A stretch of 17,275 nt of DNA from Halobacteriales archaeon QS_9_67_15 (GTDB lineage Archaea > Halobacteriota > Halobacteria > Halobacteriales > Haloarculaceae): NCBI GenBank assembly GCA_003023165.1, contig PXSD01000057.1, forward strand, positions 1 to 17,275, written 5' to 3'. Position numbers and translations under genes: made by a program. This document shows positions 1 to 6,840 of this stretch, in pieces. Below the pieces are notes generated by a model, which saw nothing but the letters and a program-made list of their open reading frames with translations, did not search any database and was not told where the DNA came from. Position 1 is the stretch's first letter, and each line of letters starts with the position of its first letter.

Positions 1-99
1 ATGCTGTCGTACAGCTGTCCCGAGTAGTCGGTCGCCTCTGTGCCTTCGATCGTTGCGACGGTCTCGACGATGGCCTGACTGACCGGGGTCTCGTCCGAC
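1..99. repeat. Inverted repeat arm 1 (99 bp, perfect, may extend left)
   Basis: Bases 1-99 are the exact reverse complement of 497-595: position 1 pairs with 595 and position 99 with 497. The match ends at base 100 on the inner side. The outer limit is unknown because the window starts here. In this arm the sequence is part of the HalOD1 reading frame. Confidence 0.93.
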
Positions 100-158
100 A
101 CGGTCGCCGTGAGGAGTCGCTGTCCAGCATCGCCGGCGTGTCGTATTGCGTGACTCAT
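1..158 (-). CDS. HalOD1 output-domain protein, N-terminal part (partial at window edge)
   Basis: The minus-strand frame starts at the ATG whose complement is 156-158 and runs off the left edge after 52 codons. The translation starts MSHAIRHAGD and contains VSQAIVETVATIEGT followed by LYDSI. This pattern matches the start of the haloarchaeal HalOD1 domain, a small output domain found alone or attached to signalling proteins; its biochemical role is unknown. No ribosome-binding site is obvious and the upstream 80 bp are AT-rich, which fits a promoter. Most of the visible part of this gene (1-99) is duplicated in inverted orientation at 497-595. The C-terminal part is not in the window, so whether the gene is intact cannot be judged. 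Confidence 0.7.
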   Translation of the reverse strand, partial: MSHAIRHAGDAGQRLLTATVSDETPVSQAIVETVATIEGTEATDYSGQLYDS

Positions 159-313
159 ACGCTCCGTCTACGTACCACTTACTTTCTTTTTACGTTGTTA
201 TTCACTTCCTGATAGCCATCAGACGCTGTTCAAGCTCCCCTATCCGGGAGTATGAACGGACCGAGAGGGCGAACGCGAGTCGACGGGCGTCGGCGGGGTG
301 AGAAACGAGGGCG

Positions 314-977
314 TCAGACCACGTCGCCGCGCACGCTCGCACCGTCCTGTGTGGCCCGGTACGCTTCGACGGCCGCGGCGGCTTCCTCGGCCACGTCGGG
401 GTCGGCACCGAGCATCTCGAGGGCACCGGACAGCGTCGGTAACACGAACTCGCCGTCGCGGAGTTTCTGGAACGCGTCGTCGCTCCGCTGGCCACCGTCG
501 GACGAGACCCCGGTCAGTCAGGCCATCGTCGAGACCGTCGCAACGATCGAAGGCACAGAGGCGACCGACTACTCGGGACAGCTGTACGACAGCATCGAAG
601 CTGGCGTTGCACACTTCCAGGTGCACCGGTTCGTCGTCGTCGACCAGCTGCGCCGCGAGGCACTGCTCCGGTGCGGCGTAGCCGTTGGCGTTGGTGCGGA
701 CGTGTTCGGTGTGTTCGGCGGCCCAGTCGGCGCGGACGGTTTCGCCGATGCCCTCAACGCCGAGGGCTAACTCGTCGGGGTCGATGTCGCTGTCGTCGCC
801 GCCGACGAGGATGTCTTTCGTGATGTATACGTCGAGGCGTTCAATGGGGTCGAGGCCCAGCACCACGTCGCCGAAGGCCCAGATCTCGCGGACGGGGACG
901 GGCATGCGGTCGTCCTCGACGGTGGCGACGAGGTCCTCGACGCGAGCGACGGCCTCGTCGCGAGAGAGGTGGGTCAT
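314..977 (-). pseudogene. Broken conserved haloarchaeal protein (DUF7095-like)
   Basis: The first part runs from the ATG at 977 to about 596 (roughly 127 residues, MTHLSRDEAVARVEDLV to HLEVCNASF). It looks like a conserved haloarchaeal protein of unknown function that I associate with DUF7095. The last part runs from about 496 to a stop at 314-316 (GQRSDDAFQKLRDGEF to SVRGDVV), in a frame shifted by one. Between them lie 99 bases that are an inverted copy of the neighbouring HalOD1 gene. From memory of the family about 35-45 residues are missing in the middle. Read straight through, the first frame continues into an arginine-rich nonsense tail that stops at 240. A TATA-like GGTTTTCC lies about 30 bp upstream of the ATG on the minus strand. 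The gene is either disrupted or misassembled. Family assignment is from memory. Confidence 0.7.
497..595. repeat. Inverted repeat arm 2 (99 bp) inside the broken DUF7095-like gene
   Basis: This arm is an exact reverse-complement copy of 1-99. It sits between the two recognisable halves of the minus-strand DUF7095-like gene: that protein reads normally down to about base 596 and resumes in another frame from about base 496. The HalOD1 sequence is therefore foreign here. Confidence 0.93.
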
Positions 978-1080
978 CGTCCGAGCGTAGCCGTCGGAGG
1001 GGGAAAACCGTTTCTCGACGAGGCGGAGACGGACGGGGACCGACCGCCGACCGTTCTCAAAGCTGCGACTCGGGACGCAG

Positions 1081-1087
1081 ATTTAAG
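1081..1087 (+). promoter_or_regulatory. TATA-like box for the histidine kinase gene
   Basis: ATTTAAG lies 25-31 bp before the ATG at 1112, the spacing expected of a leaderless haloarchaeal promoter. Confidence 0.5.
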
Positions 1088-1111
1088 ACGGCCGTCGAAC
1101 AAGCAAAGGCG

Positions 1112-2749
1112 ATGCGACTCCGGGCCCGGTTCGCCGTGGCGCTGGCAGTGGTGGCGCTGGTCCTGTCGGCGACGACGCTGACAGGGTTCTTTCTCTACCG
1201 GGACGCGGTCGTCACGCAGGAGCGCGAGGAGCTGTCGCGGTCCTCGGAGTCGGTCGCGACGCAGCTCGACACGGTCCTCGCGGAGAAGCAACGCCAGGTC
1301 CGGCTGTGGGTCGAAGCGCCATCGTTGACCGACTACGGGTCTATCTCACAGGTGGAGCGACTGTCCTCGTTCGTCAGGACGACAGACTTCAGCGGCGCGT
1401 CGGTCATCGCGGCCAACGGGACGATGATGGCCCTGTACTCCGACGGGCTCTCGGTCGACGAACAGGACCGCATCGTCGGCGGGCAGTTCGGCGACCGGGC
1501 GTACTTCCAGCGAGCGATGGCGGGCGACACGTACGTCAGCGACCCCGTTCAGGCGGAGACGGACAACTTCATCGTGACGGTGAGCACGCCGCTCTACGAG
1601 GACGACGAGGTGGTCGCGACGTTCAACGCCGCCTTCCACATCGACGAGGGGGACCTGTCGTCGATCATCCGCGCCAACTCCGGTCCGTCCCAGCGCGTTC
1701 GGATTGTCGCGAACGATTCGACCGTCTACAGCGTCGGCTCGGTTCCGGACGGACAGACGGACGTGATCACCGCCGACAAAACGGTCGCAGGGACCGGGTG
1801 GGTCGTCTCCACGACGACGACCCGAGCGGCCTTCGAGTCGGACTTCCTGATGATGACGGTTACTCAGGCGGTCGCGTTCGGGCTGGTGCTCCTGTCGCTC
1901 GCGGTGTTCGGTGCGTGGCTCTACCGGGAGTTCATCCGGAATCTCGAGCGGCTCCACCGAGGCTTCGGGTCGCTCGTCGCCGGCGAGTATGGGTCGACGG
2001 TCGCGCTCAGGGGCGCGACCGAGTGGACGGAACTGGAGGGGCAGTTCAACGAACTGAGCGAGACGCTCGCCCAGCGTCGGACGGAGGTGGTTGTCCTGAA
2101 CAGAGTCCTCAGGCACAACCTCCGGAACGCGATGACCGTCGTCGTCGGCAGCGCGGACCGGATCGTCGAACGGACCGACGAGGAGGAGACCGCGACTGAG
2201 GCCGACGGCATCCGTCGCCGCGGTGAGTCGCTGCTCGACCTGGCCGACCACGCGCGAGCTATCGAGACCTCGCTCGGTGCCCGGGCCGAGGAGACGGTGT
2301 CTCGCTCGCTCGACGCGGTCGTCGAGGAGGTCGTGACGACGCTGGCCGAGGAGTTCCCACAGGCGGACATCCGGACCGAGCGGACGGGCGAACCGGCCGA
2401 GCTACCCAACGGCGACGTCCTCCTGGTCGTTCTCGACGAACTCGCGCGAAACGCGGTCACGCACAACGACGCCGCCGAACCCGCCGTTCGGATCGATGCG
2501 ACGGTCGCCGACGGGAGGGCGACGTTCACGGTCGCGGACGACGGTCAGGGGATGCCGGCGGTCGAACGGCGCGTCCTGACCGAGCAGTTCGTCGAGACGC
2601 CGACCCAGCACGGCGCGGGGCTGGGCCTCTGGCTCGTCAACTGGCTGGTCCGCTGGATGGACGGCGAGGTCTCGGTCGCGGTCGACGACGGAACGACGGT
2701 GACCGTGACGGTCCCCTGTGACTCGGACCCGGCCCTCGCCGACAGCTGA
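1112..2749 (+). CDS. Membrane sensor histidine kinase (Cache-type sensor, HAMP-like linker, HisKA/HATPase)
   Basis: The 545-residue protein has a transmembrane segment near residues 7-28 and a large extracytoplasmic sensor region at about 30-245, which resembles Cache/dCache domains by layout and by the motif GDRAYFQRAMAGDTYVSDP. A second transmembrane segment lies at about 247-270, followed by a HAMP-like linker. The kinase core is complete. The H-box VLRHNLRN has the phosphoacceptor His335, the N-box is LDELARN (Asn447), the G1 box is DDGQG (476-480) and the G2 box is GAGLG (501-505). The family autophosphorylates on histidine and passes the phosphate to a response regulator. No response regulator gene is adjacent, so its partner and ligand are unknown. 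The start is supported by the TATA-like box at 1081-1087. Confidence 0.9.
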   Translation: MRLRARFAVALAVVALVLSATTLTGFFLYRDAVVTQEREELSRSSESVATQLDTVLAEKQRQVRLWVEAPSLTDYGSISQVERLSSFVRTTDFSGASVIAANGTMMALYSDGLSVDEQDRIVGGQFGDRAYFQRAMAGDTYVSDPVQAETDNFIVTVSTPLYEDDEVVATFNAAFHIDEGDLSSIIRANSGPSQRVRIVANDSTVYSVGSVPDGQTDVITADKTVAGTGWVVSTTTTRAAFESDFLMMTVTQAVAFGLVLLSLAVFGAWLYREFIRNLERLHRGFGSLVAGEYGSTVALRGATEWTELEGQFNELSETLAQRRTEVVVLNRVLRHNLRNAMTVVVGSADRIVERTDEEETATEADGIRRRGESLLDLADHARAIETSLGARAEETVSRSLDAVVEEVVTTLAEEFPQADIRTERTGEPAELPNGDVLLVVLDELARNAVTHNDAAEPAVRIDATVADGRATFTVADDGQGMPAVERRVLTEQFVETPTQHGAGLGLWLVNWLVRWMDGEVSVAVDDGTTVTVTVPCDSDPALADS

Positions 2750-2824
2750 CCGGTCGCGGGAGTCCACGAACCGAGTCGCCCCAGAGCGAAACGCTCACAC
2801 CGTTCGGTCCGGTAGCTCCGCGCG

Positions 2825-3856
2825 ATGGACTGCGACAAGTGCGGCGACGAGGCGGTCATGCACGCCGCCTACTCCGGGCTACATCTCTGTAACGACCACT
2901 TCTGTCGCTCCGTGGAGACGCGCGTCCGCCGCCGCGTCCGCGAGGACACTCTCGTCCCGCGCTCGGCCGCGCCCGACGACCCGGAGACGTGGGTCGTCGG
3001 ACTCTCGGGCGGGAAGGACTCGGTCGTGCTGACGCAGGTCCTCCACGACACCTTCGAGGACGACCCGCGGATCGAACTCGTCGCCCTCACGATCCACGAG
3101 GGGATCGAGGGGTACCGCGATGAGTCGCTGGAGGCCTGCGAGGAACTCACTGCGGGCCTCGACGTCCGCCACGAAGTCGTCTCCTACGCCGAGGAGTTCG
3201 GCGTCCGGATGGACGACGTGGTCGAGGACGACCCCGAGGGGATGGCCGCCTGCGCCTACTGCGGCGTCTTCCGCCGCGACGTGCTCGAACGCTACGCAGA
3301 GGAGCTGGGTGCGGATAAGCTCCTGACCGGCCACAACCTCGACGACGAGGCCCAGACCGCGCTCATGAATTTCTTCGAGGGCGACGTCCAGCAGATGGCC
3401 AGCCACTACGACGCCTCGCTCGGCCCGTTTCCCGAGATGGACCCGTACGGTGAGGCTGACGACTCCGCGACAGACGTGCCAGCAGATCCGACCGAGCGTC
3501 CCCGCCGGCCGCAGGACCACCACGTCCCGCGGGCCAAGCCACTCCGGGACGTGCCGGAGAAGGAGGTGGCGCTGTACGCGCACCTGCGGGACCTGCCCGC
3601 GCACATCACCGAGTGTCCCCACGCCGAGGAGGCCTACCGCGGCGAGGTGCAGGAACTGCTCCTCGGGATGGAGGAACGCCACCCCGGGACGCGTCACTCG
3701 GTCGTGGCCGGCTACGAGAAACTGGCGTCGCTGGCGTCGTCGGCGTTCGGCGCGGCCGAGCCCGCGGAGTACGGCGAGTGCGCCAACTGCGGCGCGCCCA
3801 CCGGTCGCGACGTCTGCCGGAAGTGCGACCTGCTGGACGCGCTGGAAGCGGCCTGA
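2825..3856 (+). CDS. ncsA: tRNA 2-thiolation protein NcsA (PP-loop ATPase, CTU1/TtuA family)
   Basis: This 343-residue PP-loop enzyme adenylates and thiolates the wobble uridine of tRNAs such as tRNA-Lys(UUU), with sulfur delivered through ubiquitin-like SAMP proteins in haloarchaea (established for the family). It has an N-terminal zinc site (Cys3, Cys6, Cys22, Cys27) and the PP-loop SGGKDS at 61-66. CAYC at 143-146 and Cys264 are the expected catalytic or Fe-S cysteines. GHNLDDEAQT lies at 169-178, and a C-terminal zinc ribbon uses Cys319, Cys322, Cys331 and Cys334. Residues about 200-235 form an acidic, proline-rich loop before the conserved RAKPLRDVPEKE segment. The gene converges on ftsZ2, and the two are also neighbours in Haloferax volcanii (from memory), which supports the assignment. 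Confidence 0.92.
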   Translation: MDCDKCGDEAVMHAAYSGLHLCNDHFCRSVETRVRRRVREDTLVPRSAAPDDPETWVVGLSGGKDSVVLTQVLHDTFEDDPRIELVALTIHEGIEGYRDESLEACEELTAGLDVRHEVVSYAEEFGVRMDDVVEDDPEGMAACAYCGVFRRDVLERYAEELGADKLLTGHNLDDEAQTALMNFFEGDVQQMASHYDASLGPFPEMDPYGEADDSATDVPADPTERPRRPQDHHVPRAKPLRDVPEKEVALYAHLRDLPAHITECPHAEEAYRGEVQELLLGMEERHPGTRHSVVAGYEKLASLASSAFGAAEPAEYGECANCGAPTGRDVCRKCDLLDALEAA

Positions 3857-4115
3857 CGCGACCGACCGTTCTCCACACGCGCACCGCCGGCGGGGCGGAC
3901 ACACCTGCCGTTGCAGTGTCGGACGCCGTGTGTCGAGTGAGACGGCCGTCGCTGGCGGTGTCGGACAGCGCCGTCACACGGGAGTCGCCGGAGTGGTGCC
4001 GCGTCTGACGGTGTTCCCACTCGACGGGTGAGAACGAGAGAGAACGTGGGTCGAGCAGTTCCTGCACCCTGTGGACGGGTCTCCAGTGGTGGAGTCGACC
4101 CGGACACCGTCCGTA
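3857..4115. other. Convergent intergenic region, ncsA/ftsZ2
   Basis: These 259 bp separate two converging genes. I find no open frame with native-looking composition, no tRNA fold and no long T-run. GTGTCGGAC occurs twice (near 3917 and 3958), which is probably chance. Confidence 0.4.
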
Positions 4116-5354
4116 TCAGTCCGGACGGATGACGTCCAGACCGTTGTTCTTCTCGAGGTTGTCTCGGCCGCCGTCCGTGTGGCCGTAGCCGGAGCCGCCG
4201 GTACCGCCGCCCGCACCGCCGCGGCCGCCGCCGGCTTCGTTACCGAAATCGGTGTCGACGTTCCTGCTGGCGTCGAACGACGCGTCGTCCACGCCGTCGA
4301 GCGCCTCTCGGGACTGGTTGGCCTGCTTCTGCGTGGTGGCACCGAGTACCTGGGCGCTTTTGACGCCGGTCATGATGGCCATGACCCGCACCTTGCCCTT
4401 GTACTCCTCTTCGATGCGCGCGCCCCAGATGACGTTCGCGCTGGCGTCGAGACGCTCGGTGATGTTCTGGGCGATGCCCTCAGACTCCTTCAGCGAGAGG
4501 TCGGGGCCGCCGGTAATGTGGACGAGGCCACCGGTCGCACCGCGGTAGTCCACGTCCAGCAGCGGGTGGTTCATCGCGTCTTTCACCACTTCCTCGGTTT
4601 TGTTCTTGTCCTGGGTCTCGCCGACGAGCATCACCGCGACGCCGCCCTGGTTCATGATGGCGGTCATGTCGGCGTAGTCCAGGTTGATGAGCGAGGGCTG
4701 GGTGATCGTTTCCGAGATGCCCTTCACCGTCTCGGCGATGATCTGGTCCATCACCGAGAACGCCTTGCCGATGGGCAGGTTCGGGACGTAGTCGAGCAGG
4801 CGGTTGTTGTCCAGCACGATGATCGAGTCGGCCTCGTTGCGGAGGTTCTCGAGGCCCTCCTCGGCCTTGACCGTGCGGGCGCGCTCGACGTTGAAGGGCG
4901 TCGAGACCATGCCGACCACGATCGCGCCCTGGTCTTTGGCGATGCTGGAGACGACCGGTGCCGCACCGGTCCCCGTCCCACCGCCCATGCCGGCCGTCAC
5001 GAAGACGAGGTCCGCGTCGGCCAGCACTTCTTCGATAGTGCCCTGGGCCATCTCGGTGGCGCGCTTCCCCATCTCTGGGTCACCGCCCGCACCGAGCCCG
5101 TTGGTCAGCGACTTGCCGACCAGGATCTTCGTATCGGCCTCGATCATCTGGAGGTGCTGCTTGTCGGTGTTGATGGCGACCGTGTCGGCACCCTCGACGC
5201 CGATGTTGTATAGGCGGTTGACGGTGTTGTTCCCGGCGCCACCACAGCCGACGATGACGATCCGCGGGTCACCGAACCCGTCGGCCTCGGAATCGTCCAG
5301 TTGCTTCTGTTCCTGCTCGTCGCGTTCGAGGGCCTCCTTGACGATGTCCTGCAT
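4116..5354 (-). CDS. ftsZ2: Cell division GTPase FtsZ2
   Basis: This 412-residue tubulin-superfamily GTPase polymerises at mid-cell. In haloarchaea FtsZ2 is known to drive constriction after FtsZ1 sets up the ring. The nucleotide site is complete: GCGGAGNN at 36-43 and the signature GGGTGTG at 124-130. The T7 loop NLDYAD (224-229) retains both catalytic acidic residues, Asp226 and Asp229. I choose FtsZ2 over FtsZ1 because of the MQDIV start, the short terminal GLDVIR motif, the adjacent ncsA and the upstream cdrS. Residues about 366-392 form a glycine-rich flexible linker before that C-terminal motif. The ATG lies 3 bp after the cdrS stop, so the two genes form one transcription unit, probably controlled by the repeats at 5569-5798. 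Confidence 0.93.
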   Translation of the reverse strand: MQDIVKEALERDEQEQKQLDDSEADGFGDPRIVIVGCGGAGNNTVNRLYNIGVEGADTVAINTDKQHLQMIEADTKILVGKSLTNGLGAGGDPEMGKRATEMAQGTIEEVLADADLVFVTAGMGGGTGTGAAPVVSSIAKDQGAIVVGMVSTPFNVERARTVKAEEGLENLRNEADSIIVLDNNRLLDYVPNLPIGKAFSVMDQIIAETVKGISETITQPSLINLDYADMTAIMNQGGVAVMLVGETQDKNKTEEVVKDAMNHPLLDVDYRGATGGLVHITGGPDLSLKESEGIAQNITERLDASANVIWGARIEEEYKGKVRVMAIMTGVKSAQVLGATTQKQANQSREALDGVDDASFDASRNVDTDFGNEAGGGRGGAGGGTGGSGYGHTDGGRDNLEKNNGLDVIRPD

Positions 5355-5357
5355 CGT

Positions 5358-5549
5358 TCAGGCCCTCTGTTGCCAGCTACGGCGCTTGCGCTTCTCCGAC
5401 GGGCGCTCCTTGCCCCCGTCCTGCTCGTTTAGTTTCTCGCGGACGGCCGCCCGGATCGCCTCGCTCCGGTTGGGGTACTCCCCCGTCTCGACCATTCGCT
5501 CGACCTCTTCGATCTGCTGCTTCGGAATCCGTAGTGTCACACGCTCCAT
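5358..5549 (-). CDS. cdrS: Short ribbon-helix-helix regulator CdrS
   Basis: This 63-residue protein has a ribbon-helix-helix fold. The strand MERVTLRIPKQQ is followed by a first helix (IEEVERMVETG) and a second helix starting NRSEAIRAAVREKL, and then a basic tail (KRKRRSWQQRA). The family acts as dimers whose paired strands enter the DNA major groove. CdrS is an established haloarchaeal regulator of cell division cotranscribed with ftsZ2. I chose the ATG at 5549 because it begins the strand and AAAGGGG lies about 12 nt before it. Longer in-frame extensions upstream are arginine-rich and overlap the repeat region. The predicted transcription start is about 150 nt upstream, giving a long leader. 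Confidence 0.9.
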   Translation of the reverse strand: MERVTLRIPKQQIEEVERMVETGEYPNRSEAIRAAVREKLNEQDGGKERPSEKRKRRSWQQRA

Positions 5550-5568
5550 GTTTGATGTTCCCCTTTGG

Positions 5569-5609
5569 GTAAGACGGCGTCGGCGGACCGGCCCGCGCGT
5601 TCGTCTTAC
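5569..5609. promoter_or_regulatory. Wide inverted repeat GTAAGACG...CGTCTTAC in the cdrS leader
   Basis: GTAAGACG (5569-5576) and CGTCTTAC (5602-5609) are perfect inverted arms with a 25-bp spacer, and their centres are 33 bp apart, about three helical turns. The same octamers form the tight palindrome at 5681-5698. The right arm extends to a 13-nt inverted match: 5601-5613 against 5677-5689. Candidate operator for a ribbon-helix-helix dimer, or an RNA stem in the leader. Confidence 0.55.
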
Positions 5610-5680
5610 ACGGTGGCTCTGACCTCCCGTCCGACGTAATCGCGCGATAGCGCGGGTCACACGTCCGCGCCACGGCCCGT

Positions 5681-5698
5681 GTAAGACGACCGTCTTAC
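5681..5698. promoter_or_regulatory. Operator-like palindrome GTAAGACG-AC-CGTCTTAC at the cdrS-ftsZ2 promoter
   Basis: Two perfect 8-bp arms flank a 2-bp centre. The site lies 25-50 bp downstream of the minus-strand TATA box at 5723-5731, directly at or after the predicted transcription start. A protein bound there would block RNA polymerase. CdrL and CdrS, both ribbon-helix-helix proteins encoded on either side, are the obvious candidates to bind it; this is inference. Confidence 0.65.
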
Positions 5699-5722
5699 GC
5701 AAGCATTACAACCGGCCGAGGG

Positions 5723-5731
5723 ATTATAAAA
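5723..5731 (-). promoter_or_regulatory. TATA box for cdrS-ftsZ2
   Basis: On the minus strand this reads TTTTATAAT, the strongest TATA-like sequence in the window. It predicts a transcription start near 5700 and a leader of about 150 nt for cdrS. Confidence 0.65.
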
Positions 5732-5757
5732 GTATCGACGAGCGTCATACACTTCGT

Positions 5758-5798
5758 CGTTTACGGCGTGTACGGTGACCCAAACGGCGTTTACGGCG
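5758..5798. repeat. Direct repeat CGTTTACGGCG (two copies, 30-bp period) upstream of the cdrS TATA box
   Basis: Copies lie at 5758-5768 and 5788-5798, so the period is 30 bp, about three helical turns. The second copy overlaps the palindrome AAACGGCGTTT (5782-5792). Both are upstream of the TATA box on the minus strand, where activator sites would lie. Confidence 0.5.
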
Positions 5799-5801
5799 CA
5801 T

Positions 5802-6398
5802 TCACGACCGGTCGAGCACGTCCGCGGCGGGCGTCCGTCGACCACAGCTCGGGCAGAAGCCCCAGTCCGACCGGAGTTCGTCGCCGCAATCACAGAAGAC
5901 ACGGTGGGACGCCTTCTCACCGCAGTTCGGGCAGTAAACGTGGTCAGAAGAGACGTTTTCGCCACATTGAGAGCACGTCTGGTCCGCGTTTTCGGGCGTG
6001 TTTTCGCCCGCGCTCACGCCCGTCTTACGCGTCGCGTCGGTGTTAGACGCGTCCGTCGTCGTACTGTGAGACACGTCGGCCTGCCCATCGCTCACGGCGG
6101 CGTTTTCGCCATCGAGAGCGATGTTTACGTTGATATCCTGCGGCTGGGACGGTGTAAACGCTCCGTCCAGTCGGTCGGCGATGATGGCGTCGACGCGCTC
6201 CGCGATGAGGGCGTCGATGGAGTCAGCGTCGTTGGACTCGTGGATGTCCGGGTCCGGAGAGCCAGCGCTCGGACGCGTGTCGGACGCGTCGCCGAGGAAC
6301 TCCCGCAGGGCCTCCCGCATGATCTCGCTCTTCGAGGCGTCGAACCCCTCGAGTTGCTCGATGAGGTCGTCGTCCGCACGGAAGGTTATCTTGCTCAT
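5802..6398 (-). CDS. cdrL: Long ribbon-helix-helix/zinc-ribbon regulator CdrL
   Basis: Counted from MSKITF the protein has 198 residues. Its N-terminal ribbon-helix-helix domain reads MSKITFRADDDLIEQLEGF then SKSEIMREALREFL. A short helix (DSIDALIAERVDAIIADRL) and a long acidic, Ser/Thr-rich linker follow. The C-terminus carries two zinc ribbons with cysteine pairs CSQC, CPNC, CDC and CPSC. This is the architecture of the haloarchaeal CdrL protein, encoded next to cdrS and linked to control of cdrS-ftsZ2. An in-frame ATG at 6410 would add four residues (MTSQ). I prefer 6398 because family members begin at the strand and because the TATA-like box at 6429-6436 predicts transcription starting near 6405. 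The gene ends 252 bp before cdrS, and that gap holds the operator-like repeats. Confidence 0.88.
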   Translation of the reverse strand: MSKITFRADDDLIEQLEGFDASKSEIMREALREFLGDASDTRPSAGSPDPDIHESNDADSIDALIAERVDAIIADRLDGAFTPSQPQDINVNIALDGENAAVSDGQADVSHSTTTDASNTDATRKTGVSAGENTPENADQTCSQCGENVSSDHVYCPNCGEKASHRVFCDCGDELRSDWGFCPSCGRRTPAADVLDRS

Positions 6399-6428
6399 CT
6401 GACTCGTCATGCAGATTGTCTCCCGGGT

Positions 6429-6462
6429 ATTTCAATCTTCCCGAGTGTCTGACGCGTGTCTG
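6429..6462 (-). promoter_or_regulatory. cdrL promoter: TATA-like box and tandem GTGTCTG repeats
   Basis: On the minus strand ATTGAAATA (6428-6436) is a TATA-like element. Just upstream of it lie two copies of GTGTCTG (plus-strand 6445-6451 and 6456-6462) with an 11-bp period, about one helical turn, so a regulator could bind the same DNA face twice. Confidence 0.4.
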
Positions 6463-6518
6463 TCGGGGGGATGACGGGGCGTGGGGGACCGACTCACTGT
6501 GCCGGCGAGTCAAAACGG

Positions 6519-6524
6519 TTAAGT
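6519..6524 (+). promoter_or_regulatory. TATA-like box for tRNA-Tyr
   Basis: TTAAGT lies about 30 bp before the mature tRNA 5' end at 6553. Confidence 0.4.
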
Positions 6525-6552
6525 CCGACACGGCGGCTACCTGAAGGTACGC

Positions 6553-6626
6553 CCGCCCTTAGCTCAGACTGGTAGAGCAGTCGACTGTAGATCGACTTGT
6601 CCCCCGTTCAAATCGGGGAGGGCGGA
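6553..6626 (+). tRNA. tRNA-Tyr (anticodon GUA)
   Basis: The cloverleaf can be drawn completely. The acceptor stem is CCGCCCT (6553-6559) paired with AGGGCGG (6619-6625), with discriminator A6626. The D stem pairs GCTC with GAGC (6562-6565 and 6575-6578). The anticodon stem pairs GTCGA with TCGAC (6580-6584 and 6592-6596) around the loop CTGTAGA, with anticodon GTA at 6587-6589. The T arm is CCCCG-TTCAAAT-CGGGG (6602-6618). The first pair is C1:G72, the archaeal/eukaryotic tyrosine identity pair. No intron is present and CCA is not encoded. Confidence 0.97.
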
Positions 6627-6680
6627 CTTGTCTTCCCGTCGAACGGCGAGGGACGTGACGTGCCTCGAACGGGAGAAGGG

Positions 6681-6686
6681 TTTTTT
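6681..6686 (+). terminator. T-run downstream of tRNA-Tyr
   Basis: GGGTTTTTTAC is a six-T run about 55 bp beyond the tRNA 3' end. Archaeal termination commonly uses such T-runs. No stem is required or clearly seen. Confidence 0.4.
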
Positions 6687-6840
6687 ACGGACCAATCCTG
6701 AGCACCGCGCGGCTGAGTGCCGTTCAGCCGTCCGTCGTGCTCCGGGGCGTCGATGCGTGCCTCCCAGTCGACCCCTCCCTTACACCTATCGTGTATCGGT
6801 CGTGCGGTACTCCCGCCGGTCCTGGAGACACGCGGGACCT

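Noticed and set aside
202..260. Minus-strand tail reading GELEQRLMAIRK before a stop, suggesting the end of another gene
   Set aside because: It is only about 15 codons of plausible sequence. The rest of that frame is arginine/serine-rich nonsense antisense to other frames, so it cannot be supported as a gene.
4071..5213. 380-codon plus-strand frame antisense to ftsZ2
   Set aside because: It mirrors the ftsZ2 coding strand. In high-GC DNA the antisense frame stays open, and the translation (Val/Asp/His/Arg-rich) matches no family.
6021..6028. A fifth CGTCTTAC octamer inside cdrL
   Set aside because: It is a single copy without an inverted partner and encodes conserved-frame codons (Arg-Lys-Thr), so it is probably chance.
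6627..6840. Possible tRNA-associated integration site
   Set aside because: No duplicate of the tRNA 3' end is found in the window and no integrase gene is present.
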